From NCBI GenBank assembly GCA_018372435.1, contig JAHAJA010000021.1, positions 1 to 64,000 of the forward strand: 64,000 nucleotides of DNA, in the 5' to 3' direction. Shown in pieces: positions 56,203 through 64,000 of the stretch. Numbering within the stretch: the stretch's first letter is position 1; every line of letters starts with the position of its first letter. The stretch comes from Clostridiales bacterium (GTDB lineage: Bacteria > Bacillota > Clostridia > Lachnospirales > Lachnospiraceae). The notes beneath the pieces were generated by a model. That model was not told the DNA's origin. It saw only the letters and a program-made list of their open reading frames with translations, and did no database searches. The position numbers and the translations under genes are program-made.

Positions 56203-56808
56203 TTACTCTTTGTCGTCCAATATATCTAGTACTGTGTTTCCTAGTATATCATGCATATAAGAATAAAGAGAGCTATTTTCTATTTCTTTATCCTGTTTTT
56301 GAATAATTCTTACTTTTAATGCTTCACGTGTCTGTCGAATCCACTGATCTGCTTCTTCAATTTCCTTTTTGTTATATTTTAATTTAGCATAACAAACTTT
56401 CATACTCTCAATCATGAGTTCCTCGTTTGCACGCTTAATTTCATATGGCATATCAAGAAGCGTATCATCTGCACTTTGCATCTTTGAATTGATTTCCTCT
56501 ATAAATTGATGGCTTTTTTCCAGCTTTTTAGCCTTCAGCCTACCAGCTGGAGAACTATCAGGTTCCATATTTGCTACAATTTCACTCATTAACTTCTTCT
56601 TGAGTTTTTTCATATCTTTTATATCGTTAATCATCTTCCCTTGCTTCTTAAGCAGATTATTCAGATTATTCTCAAGTTGCTTAATAGCAACAGTCTTTTC
56701 ATGTTCTGGAATAAGTTGATACCAGCGATCATCTAGAGTTAGTATTGGTAATTTCTTGCCATGTAATGCTTCCTTGAATTCAATACTCTTGTCCTTTTTT
56801 CTCGCCAT
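56203..56808 (-). CDS. Uncharacterised coiled-coil protein
   Basis: 201 aa from ATG at 56808, chosen because GAGGAG lies just upstream (frame open 11 codons earlier). Very charged and helical throughout (KLKKKLMSEIVANMEPDSSP, MQSADDTLLDMPYEIKRANE), with long coiled coil. Cytoplasmic, conserved near acpS in Lachnospiraceae by memory. Function unknown. Confidence 0.75.
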   Translation of the reverse strand: MARKKDKSIEFKEALHGKKLPILTLDDRWYQLIPEHEKTVAIKQLENNLNNLLKKQGKMINDIKDMKKLKKKLMSEIVANMEPDSSPAGRLKAKKLEKSHQFIEEINSKMQSADDTLLDMPYEIKRANEELMIESMKVCYAKLKYNKKEIEEADQWIRQTREALKVRIIQKQDKEIENSSLYSYMHDILGNTVLDILDDKE

Positions 56809-56911
56809 AAGCTCTCCTCTTTTACAACTTTTCAGTTCCAAATTTTTTCTTTAGATTTCTCAGTCGTTACCCCTTTTTGATCCTCAAGTAGTATTCTCAT
56901 TCATAATCCAG

Positions 56912-57565
56912 TTACTGATTTTCTTCTCTCTCTTGCTCTTCTCGCGCTTTTAAGTTGTACGATAAACGCATCAAACTCTCAGCAAGATGAACATTCTCAA
57001 CCATAATATCCTTAGGTAGATTCAAATCTGTTGGTGCAAAATTCCATATTGCTTTCACGCCCCAACTTACTAAATCAGCCGCAACTTGAGGAGCTTTTGC
57101 TTTAGGAATCGTTAATGCCGCAATATGAACACTATTATTCTTAACAAAGTCTTCTAGTGTCTCCATCATTCGAATCTCATTACCACGTATGGAGATTCCT
57201 TCAAGTCTTGGGTTCACGTCAAAAATACCTTTGATCAAAAAGCCTCTTCTTTCAAAATCTGTATAATTTGCTAATGCCTGTCCGAGATTACCTGCTCCGA
57301 TAATTATTACGTTGTACTTCCTGTCGAGTCCAAGAATTTTCCCTATCTCTGTGAATAGATACTCCACGTTATATCCGTAGCCCTGTTGTCCGAAACCTCC
57401 GAAGTTGTTAAGATCCTGTCTAATTTGTGAAGCTGTTACTTGCATCTTCTCACTAAGTTCTTTTGATGAAATACGAACGACATCGTTTTCCAACAATTCA
57501 CCTAAATAACGATAGTATCTTGGAAGTCTTTTGATAACTGCTAATGATATTTCTTTTTCGTACAC
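56912..57565 (-). CDS. rex: Redox-sensing transcriptional repressor Rex
   Basis: 217 aa. N-terminal winged helix (LAVIKRLPRYYRYLGELLEN, MQVTASQIRQDLNNFGGFGQ QGYGYN pattern) and Rossmann domain (VIIIGAGNLGQALANY, FDVNPRLEG, ending with the domain-swapped helix). It senses the NADH/NAD ratio and represses fermentation genes. No clear Rex operator was seen in this window. Confidence 0.96.
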   Translation of the reverse strand: MYEKEISLAVIKRLPRYYRYLGELLENDVVRISSKELSEKMQVTASQIRQDLNNFGGFGQQGYGYNVEYLFTEIGKILGLDRKYNVIIIGAGNLGQALANYTDFERRGFLIKGIFDVNPRLEGISIRGNEIRMMETLEDFVKNNSVHIAALTIPKAKAPQVAADLVSWGVKAIWNFAPTDLNLPKDIMVENVHLAESLMRLSYNLKAREEQEREENQ

Positions 57566-57632
57566 AATGCACCCTCCTTATATCATAAACCCTTATTCTT
57601 CATTATAACTACTCGCTAATTACTTGTCAATT

Positions 57633-58325
57633 TTAGATATGATATGCCGTTGCTACCATTTCATGGCTTTTTATAACTTCTATGATTTCCTCAGTCGATT
57701 TATCTTTTATTTTGGTTGCACTAACGAATAGACCAATGGTAGAGTTACCCTCTTTATTACTCACTGTTTCAAAATGTATAATAGACATCTGATTTTCTTT
57801 CATAAACCCAATCATGGAACCAATTCCTTCTACACAAGTAACTTCTATGTAGAGTTCAACAATGTCTGATTTTGATAGTAAGAACACTTCAAATCCTTGT
57901 AAGATCTTCATACTAGCAAGTATGAAGACACAACCTAGAATAGCCCCTTCATAGAAACCTATCCCTATCGCTAGCCCCATACTAGAACAAGCCCATAAAC
58001 CTGCTGCAGTCGTTAACCCTTTGACATGTTGCTTTGATGTGGTAAGAATTGTTCCCGCTCCCAAGAAACCAATTCCGCTAATTACTTGTGCTCCCATTCT
58101 TGTGGGGTCCGTATCAATCTTTAGTACTGATATAATAAATTGACTAGTAATCATAACTAAGGCAGAACCAATACACACTAATATATGAGTTCGAAATCCC
58201 GCTGGTCTACCTTTTTTCTCTCGGTCATAACCGATGATTCCACCACACAAAAGAGCTAGAATCATACGCACCATAATTGACAGATAGTTGAGCTCCCTCA
58301 AATTCCCAAACACTTCAATTCCCAT
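57633..58325 (-). CDS. MgtC/SapB-family membrane protein
   Basis: 230 aa. Five helices with GGIIGYDREKKGRPAGFRTH, VISGIGFLGAGTIL and GLTTAAGLWACSSMGLAIG, the family core, then an ACT-like cytoplasmic domain. MgtC-type proteins support growth at low Mg2+ or within hosts, probably by modulating membrane energetics; transport is not certain. Confidence 0.92.
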   Translation of the reverse strand: MGIEVFGNLRELNYLSIMVRMILALLCGGIIGYDREKKGRPAGFRTHILVCIGSALVMITSQFIISVLKIDTDPTRMGAQVISGIGFLGAGTILTTSKQHVKGLTTAAGLWACSSMGLAIGIGFYEGAILGCVFILASMKILQGFEVFLLSKSDIVELYIEVTCVEGIGSMIGFMKENQMSIIHFETVSNKEGNSTIGLFVSATKIKDKSTEEIIEVIKSHEMVATAYHI

Positions 58326-58637
58326 AAATCCTCCGAATACTTCATGGTAAATATAGTCTCACGAAATTAACATTTAATTCTACAAAGATACTATATTATT
58401 AAGAAACTTTATAAGAGCTTCTTATATATTATAGTATCTTTCCTAAAGAATTGCACCTATTTTCTACATAAAGGGTGAAAGAAATTGCGTAAATGTCTAG
58501 CATTCATTCCTTAAGTATGATAAAATAACTGATGATTTTCAAGAGGCACTTATCTAGGTCGACGGCGCCAATTCATAAAAGATTGCAATTAACATCGTCG
58601 AACTTTGAAAAAATGCGAAGAAAGGATGACCATAATC
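58326..58637. other. Divergent regulatory gap mgtC / ABC-F
   Basis: Contains an 11-bp inverted repeat AAAGATACTAT/ATAGTATCTTT (58384-58441) with an inner stem, in the MgtC leader direction, and a second stem GGTCGACG/CGTCGAAC (about 58556-58597, one mismatch) just ahead of the ABC-F gene. ABC-F genes often have attenuator leaders, so the latter may be one; no leader ORF is evident. Confidence 0.4.
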
Positions 58638-60629
58638 ATGATTTTATCATGTAATAATATAAATAAATCCTTCGTTGGTAAACAAGTACTTACAAATGTT
58701 TCCTTTCATGTCAACGAAGGTGAAAAAACTGCAATTATCGGAGTGAACGGAGCAGGTAAATCTACACTCCTTAAAATAATAATCGGTGAAATGAGTGCTG
58801 ACTCTGGTGATATTACATTCGCCAAAGGCGCTACTATGGGCTATCTAGCGCAACATCAAGCATTAACCTCACATCATTCCATCTACGAAGAACTTCTCGA
58901 AGTTAAAAAAGACGTTATTGAATTATATGATCGTATGCGTGCGTTAGAACTTGATATGAAGGAAGCTACTGGTGATGAATTAGAATCCATGCTTTCTACT
59001 TATGCCAGATTAAATCACGAATTCGAATTACAAAACGGTTATGCTTACCAGAGTGAAATCACCGGTATTCTAAAAGGTCTTGGATTTACGGAAGAAGAAT
59101 TTAGCAAATCTATCGACAAATTATCAGGTGGCCAAAAAACCCGTGTTGCCCTTGGTAAATTACTACTTACTGCACCTGATATTATCCTCTTAGATGAGCC
59201 TACCAACCATCTGGATATGGAATCCATTGCATGGTTAGAAAACTATCTTCTTAACTATCGTGGTGCTGTTGTTATTGTTGCCCATGACCGTTACTTCCTA
59301 GACAAAATCGTTACGAAAGTAGTTGAGATCGAATATACGAAATCGCAGATGTATCTTGGTAACTATACTGATTTTGCTAATAAGAAAGCTCTTGTAAGAG
59401 AAGCGCAATTAAAGAATTATCTGAACCAGCAAAAAGAAATCAAACACCAAGAAGAAGTTATTGCAAAACTCCGATCTTTTAATCGTGAAAAATCCATTAA
59501 GCGTGCAGAGAGTCGCGAGAAGATGTTAGATAAGATTGATCGTATTGAAAAACCAATTATGGAACAACATCAAATATCAATTAAACTAGAACCTCATAAT
59601 ATAAGTGGTAATGACGTTCTTTCTGTAAAGGGATTATCGAAAGCTTTTGGTCCCAAACAGCTTTTCTCCGATTTAGATTTCGAAATCAAAAGAGAAGAAA
59701 AAGTTGCAATTATTGGTAATAATGGGACAGGTAAAACTACTATATTAAAGATACTAAATGGCCTGATAGATGCAGATTCTGGAGAGATGCGTCTAGGATC
59801 GAAAGTTAAGATTGGTTATTACGATCAGGAACATCAAGTATTATCACCAGAGAAAACAATCTTTGACGAATTACAAGACACCTATCCAAATATGACAAAT
59901 ACAGAAGTTCGCAATATCCTTGCTGCTTTCTTATTCACTAATGATGACGTCTTCAAACGTATCAAAGAATTAAGTGGTGGCGAACGTGGACGTGTTTCTC
60001 TTGCCAAATTAATGCTTTCCGAAGCAAATCTCCTAATCCTAGATGAGCCTACGAACCATCTTGATATTGCTTCTAAAGAAATACTAGAAGATGCTATCAA
60101 CAATTATTCCGGTACCGTATTATATGTATCCCATGACCGTTACTTCATTAATAGAACGGCTACTCGTATTCTTGACCTAACGAACAATCAATTGCTTAAC
60201 TACATTGGTAATTATGATTATTACCTAGAGAAAAAGCCAGAAGTAGAACGCATGTATTTGGGTAGCAACTCCATTAAAGCAGGTTCCTCTAAGACTACTT
60301 CTTCTACTACCGGTACTACAACTGCTTCAGCAAGTACAACCTCTTCGTCTATTCAAACAGAAACTGTAACGGATTCTTCCGATACCAAGTTAGATTGGAA
60401 GCAACAAAAGGAGCAGCAAGCGAAGGAAAGAAAACGTCAGAATGAACTCAAGAAAGTTGAGGACGAAATCACTGCTTGTGAAACTAGGAATGAAGAGATT
60501 GATTCTCTCCTTGCTCTTGAAGAAGTATATACCGATGTATCAAGATTACTGGAATTGAATAATGAGAAGAAATCCATTGAAGAACATCTCGAAGAACTTT
60601 TGGAACAATGGGAAGAACTTTCTATGTAG
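58638..60629 (+). CDS. ABC-F family translation/ribosome ATPase
   Basis: About 663 aa. Start at 58638 (MILSCNNINKSF); an earlier ATG at 58626 is possible. Two ABC domains: Walker A GVNGAGKST and GNNGTGKTT, signatures LSGGQKTR and LSGGERGR, Walker B IILLDEPTNHLDM and LLILDEPTNHLDI, linked by a helical P-site tRNA-interaction region. A Ser/Thr-rich low-complexity linker (around 560-590) and C-terminal coiled coil follow. YkpA/YdiF-like; acts on ribosomes, possibly for antibiotic protection or stalled-translation relief. Confidence 0.92.
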   Translation: MILSCNNINKSFVGKQVLTNVSFHVNEGEKTAIIGVNGAGKSTLLKIIIGEMSADSGDITFAKGATMGYLAQHQALTSHHSIYEELLEVKKDVIELYDRMRALELDMKEATGDELESMLSTYARLNHEFELQNGYAYQSEITGILKGLGFTEEEFSKSIDKLSGGQKTRVALGKLLLTAPDIILLDEPTNHLDMESIAWLENYLLNYRGAVVIVAHDRYFLDKIVTKVVEIEYTKSQMYLGNYTDFANKKALVREAQLKNYLNQQKEIKHQEEVIAKLRSFNREKSIKRAESREKMLDKIDRIEKPIMEQHQISIKLEPHNISGNDVLSVKGLSKAFGPKQLFSDLDFEIKREEKVAIIGNNGTGKTTILKILNGLIDADSGEMRLGSKVKIGYYDQEHQVLSPEKTIFDELQDTYPNMTNTEVRNILAAFLFTNDDVFKRIKELSGGERGRVSLAKLMLSEANLLILDEPTNHLDIASKEILEDAINNYSGTVLYVSHDRYFINRTATRILDLTNNQLLNYIGNYDYYLEKKPEVERMYLGSNSIKAGSSKTTSSTTGTTTASASTTSSSIQTETVTDSSDTKLDWKQQKEQQAKERKRQNELKKVEDEITACETRNEEIDSLLALEEVYTDVSRLLELNNEKKSIEEHLEELLEQWEELSM

Positions 60630-60663
60630 ACTTCGAGATATTTGTATGTAATAAAATTGAGGG

Positions 60664-60702
60664 GCGTGGTTGCCATGTTATTGGCTGCCACGCTTCTTTT
60701 TT
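60664..60702 (+). terminator. Terminator of the ABC-F gene
   Basis: GCGTGG..GCC / GGC..CCACGC stem followed by TTCTTTTTT; 35 bp past the stop. Confidence 0.75.
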
Positions 60703-60940
60703 GCGCGAATGGTAATCTTTTCCTTCATAGTCTATACGTCATTTAGAAATGCTCATCCACTACCCCTAAATAGTATAATCAAATTCATCACCTGTAATAT
60801 ATTCCCTGAAACAGCTTGCCGTAATTACTGAAACCCTGTATAATCGGGATAACACCATACTGAGAACAAGGAACATTTTCCAAATCAAAAGAAAAATTGA
60901 TAAAATCTAACGTTGAAATAATCAACATTCAGGAGGAATC
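60703..60940. other. Gap with promoter of the broken MerR gene
   Basis: TTGCCG (60816-60821), 17-bp spacer, TATAAT (60839-60844) form a fair sigma-A promoter toward the MerR pseudogene. The minus strand has a short start-less coding-like stretch around 60785-60880 (…YGVIPIIQGF…), perhaps another remnant. AGGAGG precedes the ATG at 60941. Confidence 0.45.
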
Positions 60941-61710
60941 ATGTTTAGAATAGGTGAATTTTCAAAATTAACACAAGTAACTAAATCGACCCGTGGACAG
61001 GTTATCGTATGTACTCTGTTGAGCAAATACCTATTCTTAATAAAATTGTCTATCTCCGTGATAGTGGGTTTAATGTTGCAGAAATTGCAGTATCACTTAA
61101 CAATGGAAATGACAGCTTTATTCTTGAACAGCTTGATAAAAAGCATGAAGAAATTGAACAAGCGATACAGTTAGAAAAAGAAAAATTAAGAAAAATTGAG
61201 CTTGCAAAAAGAGAACTTCAAAGCACCAAAAATGAAATGCACTATAATGTCTCAATAAAATCAATCCCAGAAAGTCAAGTACTTTCATTAAGACGGATTA
61301 TCCCAACATATTATGCAGAGGGTGAATTATGGACAGAATTATCGTCTTTTGCAATGCAAAATCAAATTGCCATATCTAGTGATACTTTTTCCATTTACCA
61401 TGATACAGAATATAAGGAACAAAATGTTGATGTAGAGCTATGCGCCCCGGTAAAAAAGATGGGTCAAAGTATCGGTGGATTTACATACCGAGTTACCGAT
61501 CCTATACCAACAATGGCCTGTACAATGGTATACGGGGAATTTTCTAATATTGCGGGAGCATACTTAACTTTTGCAAAATGGCTGCAAAAGAATAGTCACT
61601 ATCAAATGATCGGTGAAAGCCGTCAACTTGTACACCGTGGGCCATGGAATGAAATTGACCCTGAAAAGTATTTAGTTGAAATTCAAATTCCTTTGGAAAA
61701 CGTAAAATAA
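60941..61710 (+). pseudogene. MerR-family regulator with internal deletion/frameshift
   Basis: Good RBS and start MFRIGEFSKLTQVT, then the DNA-recognition part is lost. The continuation in a different frame reads IDPWTGYRMYSVEQIP, LRDSGFNVAEIAV, a coiled coil, and a full GyrI-like effector domain (RRIIPTYYAEGELWTELS, GGFTYRVTDP) to 61710. Comparison with intact MerR proteins (…RMLRYYDE.GLLKP.) indicates a deletion of about 45-50 bp near 60980 causing a frameshift. The effector half could still be made from the ATG at 61009 but without DNA binding. Confidence 0.82.
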
Positions 61711-61714
61711 GAGT

Positions 61715-61739
61715 CTTGCACTTGTGCAAGGTTTTTTTA
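61715..61739 (+). terminator. Terminator after MerR pseudogene
   Basis: CTTGCAC/GTGCAAG stem with a 2-nt loop, followed by G and eight T. Confidence 0.8.
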
Positions 61740-61749
61740 TGTTTGTATA

Positions 61750-61780
61750 TTGACTCTCACATGGTGTGAGGGGTTATGCT
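61750..61780 (+). promoter_or_regulatory. MerR-type promoter of trmO
   Basis: TTGACT (61750-61755) and TATGCT (61775-61780) are separated by 19 bp, and the spacer centre is a dyad CTCACA-TGG-TGTGAG. This is the classical MerR-operator architecture, directly downstream of a MerR gene that is itself broken. It lies 33 bp upstream of the trmO start. Confidence 0.8.
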
Positions 61781-61812
61781 TCGTTTGAAAATAAAAATTG
61801 GAGGTTACATGT

Positions 61813-62289
61813 ATGAATAATTTTGAGGTATATCCTATTGGAAAAATCCACAACAACGAAAACGGCACCTTTATTGAAATCGAGTCAAGGTATATTCCTG
61901 CCATGAGAGCATTAGAGGGGTTTAGCCATATCAACGTCATTTGGTGGTTTAGTGACTTCGATAATGAAAAAGCAAGGAACACGCTTCAAACACCGCAGCC
62001 ATATAAAAAGTCTCCTGATACCATGGGTGTCTTCGCCACAAGGTCTCCTATTCGTCCCAATCCGATTGCTCTAACCACCGTAGAGATAATACACCTTAAT
62101 TATCAAAAGGGACTTATTCAGATTGCATATATAGACGCAAACGACAATACACCCCTTATTGACATAAAACCTTATACACCGAGCCTTGACCGAGTAGAAA
62201 CTCCCGGTGTTCCAGAATGGTGCAACCATTGGCCGAAAAGTTTAGAGCAATCCGCTTACTTTACATGGGAAGATGAATTTAATTTCTAA
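61813..62289 (+). CDS. TrmO-type tRNA m6t6A37 methyltransferase
   Basis: 158 aa from ATG at 61813 (GGAGG 8 nt upstream). TrmO/YaeB/VirR-like beta-barrel: EVYPIGKIHNN, ALEGFSHINVIWWF, GVFATRSPIRPNPIALT, IDIKPYTPSLD. Typical members methylate N6-threonylcarbamoyladenosine at position 37 with SAM. This is the short form without the C-terminal domain. Possibly a paralogue under MerR-type control, which is unusual for a housekeeping tRNA enzyme. Confidence 0.88.
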   Translation: MNNFEVYPIGKIHNNENGTFIEIESRYIPAMRALEGFSHINVIWWFSDFDNEKARNTLQTPQPYKKSPDTMGVFATRSPIRPNPIALTTVEIIHLNYQKGLIQIAYIDANDNTPLIDIKPYTPSLDRVETPGVPEWCNHWPKSLEQSAYFTWEDEFNF

Positions 62290-62317
62290 ACCTGTTGAAT
62301 TAATTTGATTACATTTA

Positions 62318-62354
62318 AGAAAAGGACTAGAGATTGACTCTCTAATCCTTTTCT
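62318..62354. terminator. Bidirectional terminator between trmO and lipoprotein gene
   Basis: AGAAAAGGA.TAGAGA / TCTCTA.TCCTTTTCT stem (about 15 bp, one mismatch) with T-tail on both strands. Confidence 0.8.
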
Positions 62355-62376
62355 TTAATATCTAATTGATATTCTT

Positions 62377-63078
62377 TTACTTTGTCGTATTGTTTAGATA
62401 ATTTATCAACCATTCCCAATCACTATAATAGGTAACGGATAACGATGTTTTATCTTCCGACTTTGTAACTCCAAATACAATGTGATTCACTGGTTCATCA
62501 ACCTTTGGTAATAATATGGTCTCACTCGTGTTTGGCGATTTATATTTTAAATATGTACATACATTATCAAATGTTTTCTGAGGAATATCCTTCATCGTCA
62601 TCTTACTTTTCCATATATAACTTTTAATGCCAGGTGCCATAGAATTCTCGCTGTAATCATCTCCTAATTCGCTTTTTAATTGAACCAACAGTTCTTCTTC
62701 TGTTACATCAGAATATCCGAGGATAATACAATTAAATAACCCTTCTCCAGCTAGACCGTCATACCCTTCCTTTGAAAACACTAATAGTACCCTAGCATTA
62801 TAACCAAATTTTTTGATTGGACTATTCAACTCTATAATGCTTAATAAAGTATTACCATCATTACTGTTCCCTTGATTATCGTCATTAGCATCATAATCAT
62901 ATTGCTTGTAATCCATATCATTCATATTATTTAGTAATTTAATGACTTGATCTTCGCCCATTCCCCATTTGAGTTCTTTGATTATGGGTTGATATATTCT
63001 ATCTGTCGTTTCTTTTTTACAAGCAGTAAACGATACTAAACATAAAATTGTAAGACATATTATTATCTTTTTATTCAT
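62377..63078 (-). CDS. Uncharacterised lipoprotein
   Basis: 233 aa. Lipoprotein signal peptide with lipobox VSFTAC. Mature part mixed alpha/beta; an N-terminal ELKWGMGEDQVIKLLN recalls the helix-type module of small lipoproteins of the SmpA/OmlA-like pattern, but this is weak. Sits next to a frameshifted gene on the same strand. Confidence 0.75.
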   Translation of the reverse strand: MNKKIIICLTILCLVSFTACKKETTDRIYQPIIKELKWGMGEDQVIKLLNNMNDMDYKQYDYDANDDNQGNSNDGNTLLSIIELNSPIKKFGYNARVLLVFSKEGYDGLAGEGLFNCIILGYSDVTEEELLVQLKSELGDDYSENSMAPGIKSYIWKSKMTMKDIPQKTFDNVCTYLKYKSPNTSETILLPKVDEPVNHIVFGVTKSEDKTSLSVTYYSDWEWLINYLNNTTK

Positions 63079-63097
63079 ACCATTCCTTACTTCCTAC

Positions 63098-63452
63098 CTA
63101 CCATTGAATTACAGCAGATAAATCAACTTCTATATACATTGATGTTCTATTAGTTAAATTAACACTCATGTCAGTATATAGAGGCATTAATACATTATTG
63201 GGATACGGTATTATATTTGTTGGATTTAAGTAATAATTTGCATTAACTGATGGCACTCCAACTGTTTGTTGATCATCCGTGGCATATTCATCCAATGAAC
63301 TACAGAAATCCATGAACAAAACTGGATACCTTTACCGTACTATAATTTACAGACGATACTATGTAATAATTGTAAATGTTTGCATTTGATATGTCAATAA
63401 TCTCTTTTTTTGGTAAATTATTATTTGATATTCCTTTTATTATCTTGTTCAT
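63098..63452 (-). pseudogene. Frameshifted hypothetical protein
   Basis: ATG at 63452 opens a 50-codon frame (MNKIIKGISNNNLPKKEIID…VSSVNYSTVKV); it then must shift at about 63325 to join the frame of YPVLFMDFCSSLDEYATDD…, which ends at 63098. The two parts read as one ~117-aa protein if one base in the AAAGG-containing stretch is corrected. No Shine-Dalgarno site precedes the ATG. Family unknown. Confidence 0.55.
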
Positions 63453-63478
63453 GATTTTTTAAATATTTTCAAATATCT

Positions 63479-63512
63479 AAAAAACCCACTAACCATATTT
63501 AGCTAGTGAGTT
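63479..63512 (-). terminator. Terminator of the NSS transporter gene
   Basis: AACTCACTA...TAGTGGGTT stem (9 bp, one mismatch) followed by TTTTTT on the minus strand. Confidence 0.6.
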
Positions 63513-63676
63513 CTTTATTTCTTATATTTTGCCTTCTGACATATCAATATTTACTTGATTGATAGTCGCAATCTCAGGATTAATTGAAGCGTATAATACA
63601 CTTATCATATTCGACTTATAACAACGCATGCGTTGTATTTATATGATGCGTCTTTTCTAGTTTATACGGGATACTA

Positions 63677-64000
63677 TTATAATTTCATAAATCCTAAAGT
63701 CTGTAATATCGAACTAATTAAGATTACTCCTAAGAAAATCAATACAAGATATTTCGCCATGAATAGGTATATATTCTTTCTCTTGAATTTAGAGGAAGAT
63801 TCTATTTCATCAATTACTGTTTTAAATCCACAAACTTTCATAACAAGTACCATTGTACACATTGCAGCGATTGGCATCATGATGGAATTCGTTATGAAAT
63901 CAAAGAAATCTAAAATTCCTAAACCTATTGGCCTAATGAATGACCAAGCACCAAATCCTAGAGAACAAGGAATACCAAGTAATAGGGTAATACCTAACAT
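63677..64000 (-). CDS. NSS-family Na+-dependent transporter, C-terminal part
   Basis: The visible 107 aa are the final helices of a sodium:neurotransmitter symporter (SNF) family protein: FFDFITNSIMMPIAAMCTMV, then KFKRKNIYLFMAKYLVLIFL and the last helix. The gene continues beyond the right edge; the Met at 64000 is internal. Typical substrates are amino acids or amines. Confidence 0.85.
   Translation of the reverse strand: MLGITLLLGIPCSLGFGAWSFIRPIGLGILDFFDFITNSIMMPIAAMCTMVLVMKVCGFKTVIDEIESSSKFKRKNIYLFMAKYLVLIFLGVILISSILQTLGFMKL

Noticed and set aside
1..64000. tRNA or rRNA genes and known riboswitches
   Set aside because: No cloverleaf-like or rRNA sequence and no motif of a known riboswitch class was recognised by eye; a covariance search was not possible.

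Overview
The window is low-GC (roughly one third G+C by eye) DNA from a Gram-positive anaerobe, most likely a Lachnospiraceae/Clostridium-cluster-XIVa member. The pointers are clostridial Shine-Dalgarno sites, families such as DUF4317, DUF1576, DUF6273 and EFR1, cytoplasmic GH5 and permuted GH3 glycosidases, YesN/YesM-type regulation and a Rex regulator. This resembles the plant-polysaccharide degrader Lachnoclostridium phytofermentans, but the species call is inference.

Layout. 0-5.1 kb: a minus-strand operon with a WXG100 protein, an unlisted 53-aa protein, a membrane-anchored Ser/Thr kinase, a two-helix membrane protein and a secreted InlB-like repeat protein that runs off the left edge. 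5.3-7.9 kb: a DHHW/MBOAT O-acetylation pair. 8.1-9.8 kb: DUF1576 membrane protein plus a small partner. 10-18.7 kb: accessory genes (DUF4317, MerR, DUF6273, permuted-papain hydrolase, EFR1 flavodoxin-ferredoxin, HxlR, WYL regulator). 18.8-28.4 kb: a carbohydrate module with a Gfo/Idh/MocA oxidoreductase, intracellular GH5, a CUT1 ABC importer, YesN/YesM-like two-component regulators and an MBL-fold hydrolase.

28.8-34.1 kb is a defence-like island. It holds a metallophosphoesterase fused to a NACHT/STAND NTPase, a multi-pass membrane protein, and a collapsed ABC-3C system in which a DUF4297-type nuclease N-terminus is fused to the DUF3732 C-terminus of the ATPase and carries an in-frame TAG. 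34.5-43.8 kb: rlmH, SGNH esterase, LytTR/DUF3021, alpha/beta hydrolase, a condensation-type protein with a TetR repressor (40-bp palindromic operator), aldo/keto reductase and AraC. 43.9-49.5 kb: permuted GH3 beta-glucosidase with an unusual repeat-rich leader, AraC, hydrolase, and a 281-bp fold-back element. 49.5-60.6 kb: housekeeping genes (ThrE halves, CorC/HlyC, MazF, Alr, Nnr, AcpS, Rex, MgtC, ABC-F). 60.9-64 kb: a MerR gene broken by a small deletion beside an intact MerR-type promoter, TrmO, a lipoprotein, a frameshifted gene and the end of an NSS transporter.

Most genes lie on the minus strand. The 18.8-27.5 kb and 43-48 kb blocks fit uptake and intracellular hydrolysis of beta-linked oligosaccharides. 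The accessory stretches (10-18 kb, 28-34 kb, 60.7-63.5 kb) contain most of the remnants and small genes.
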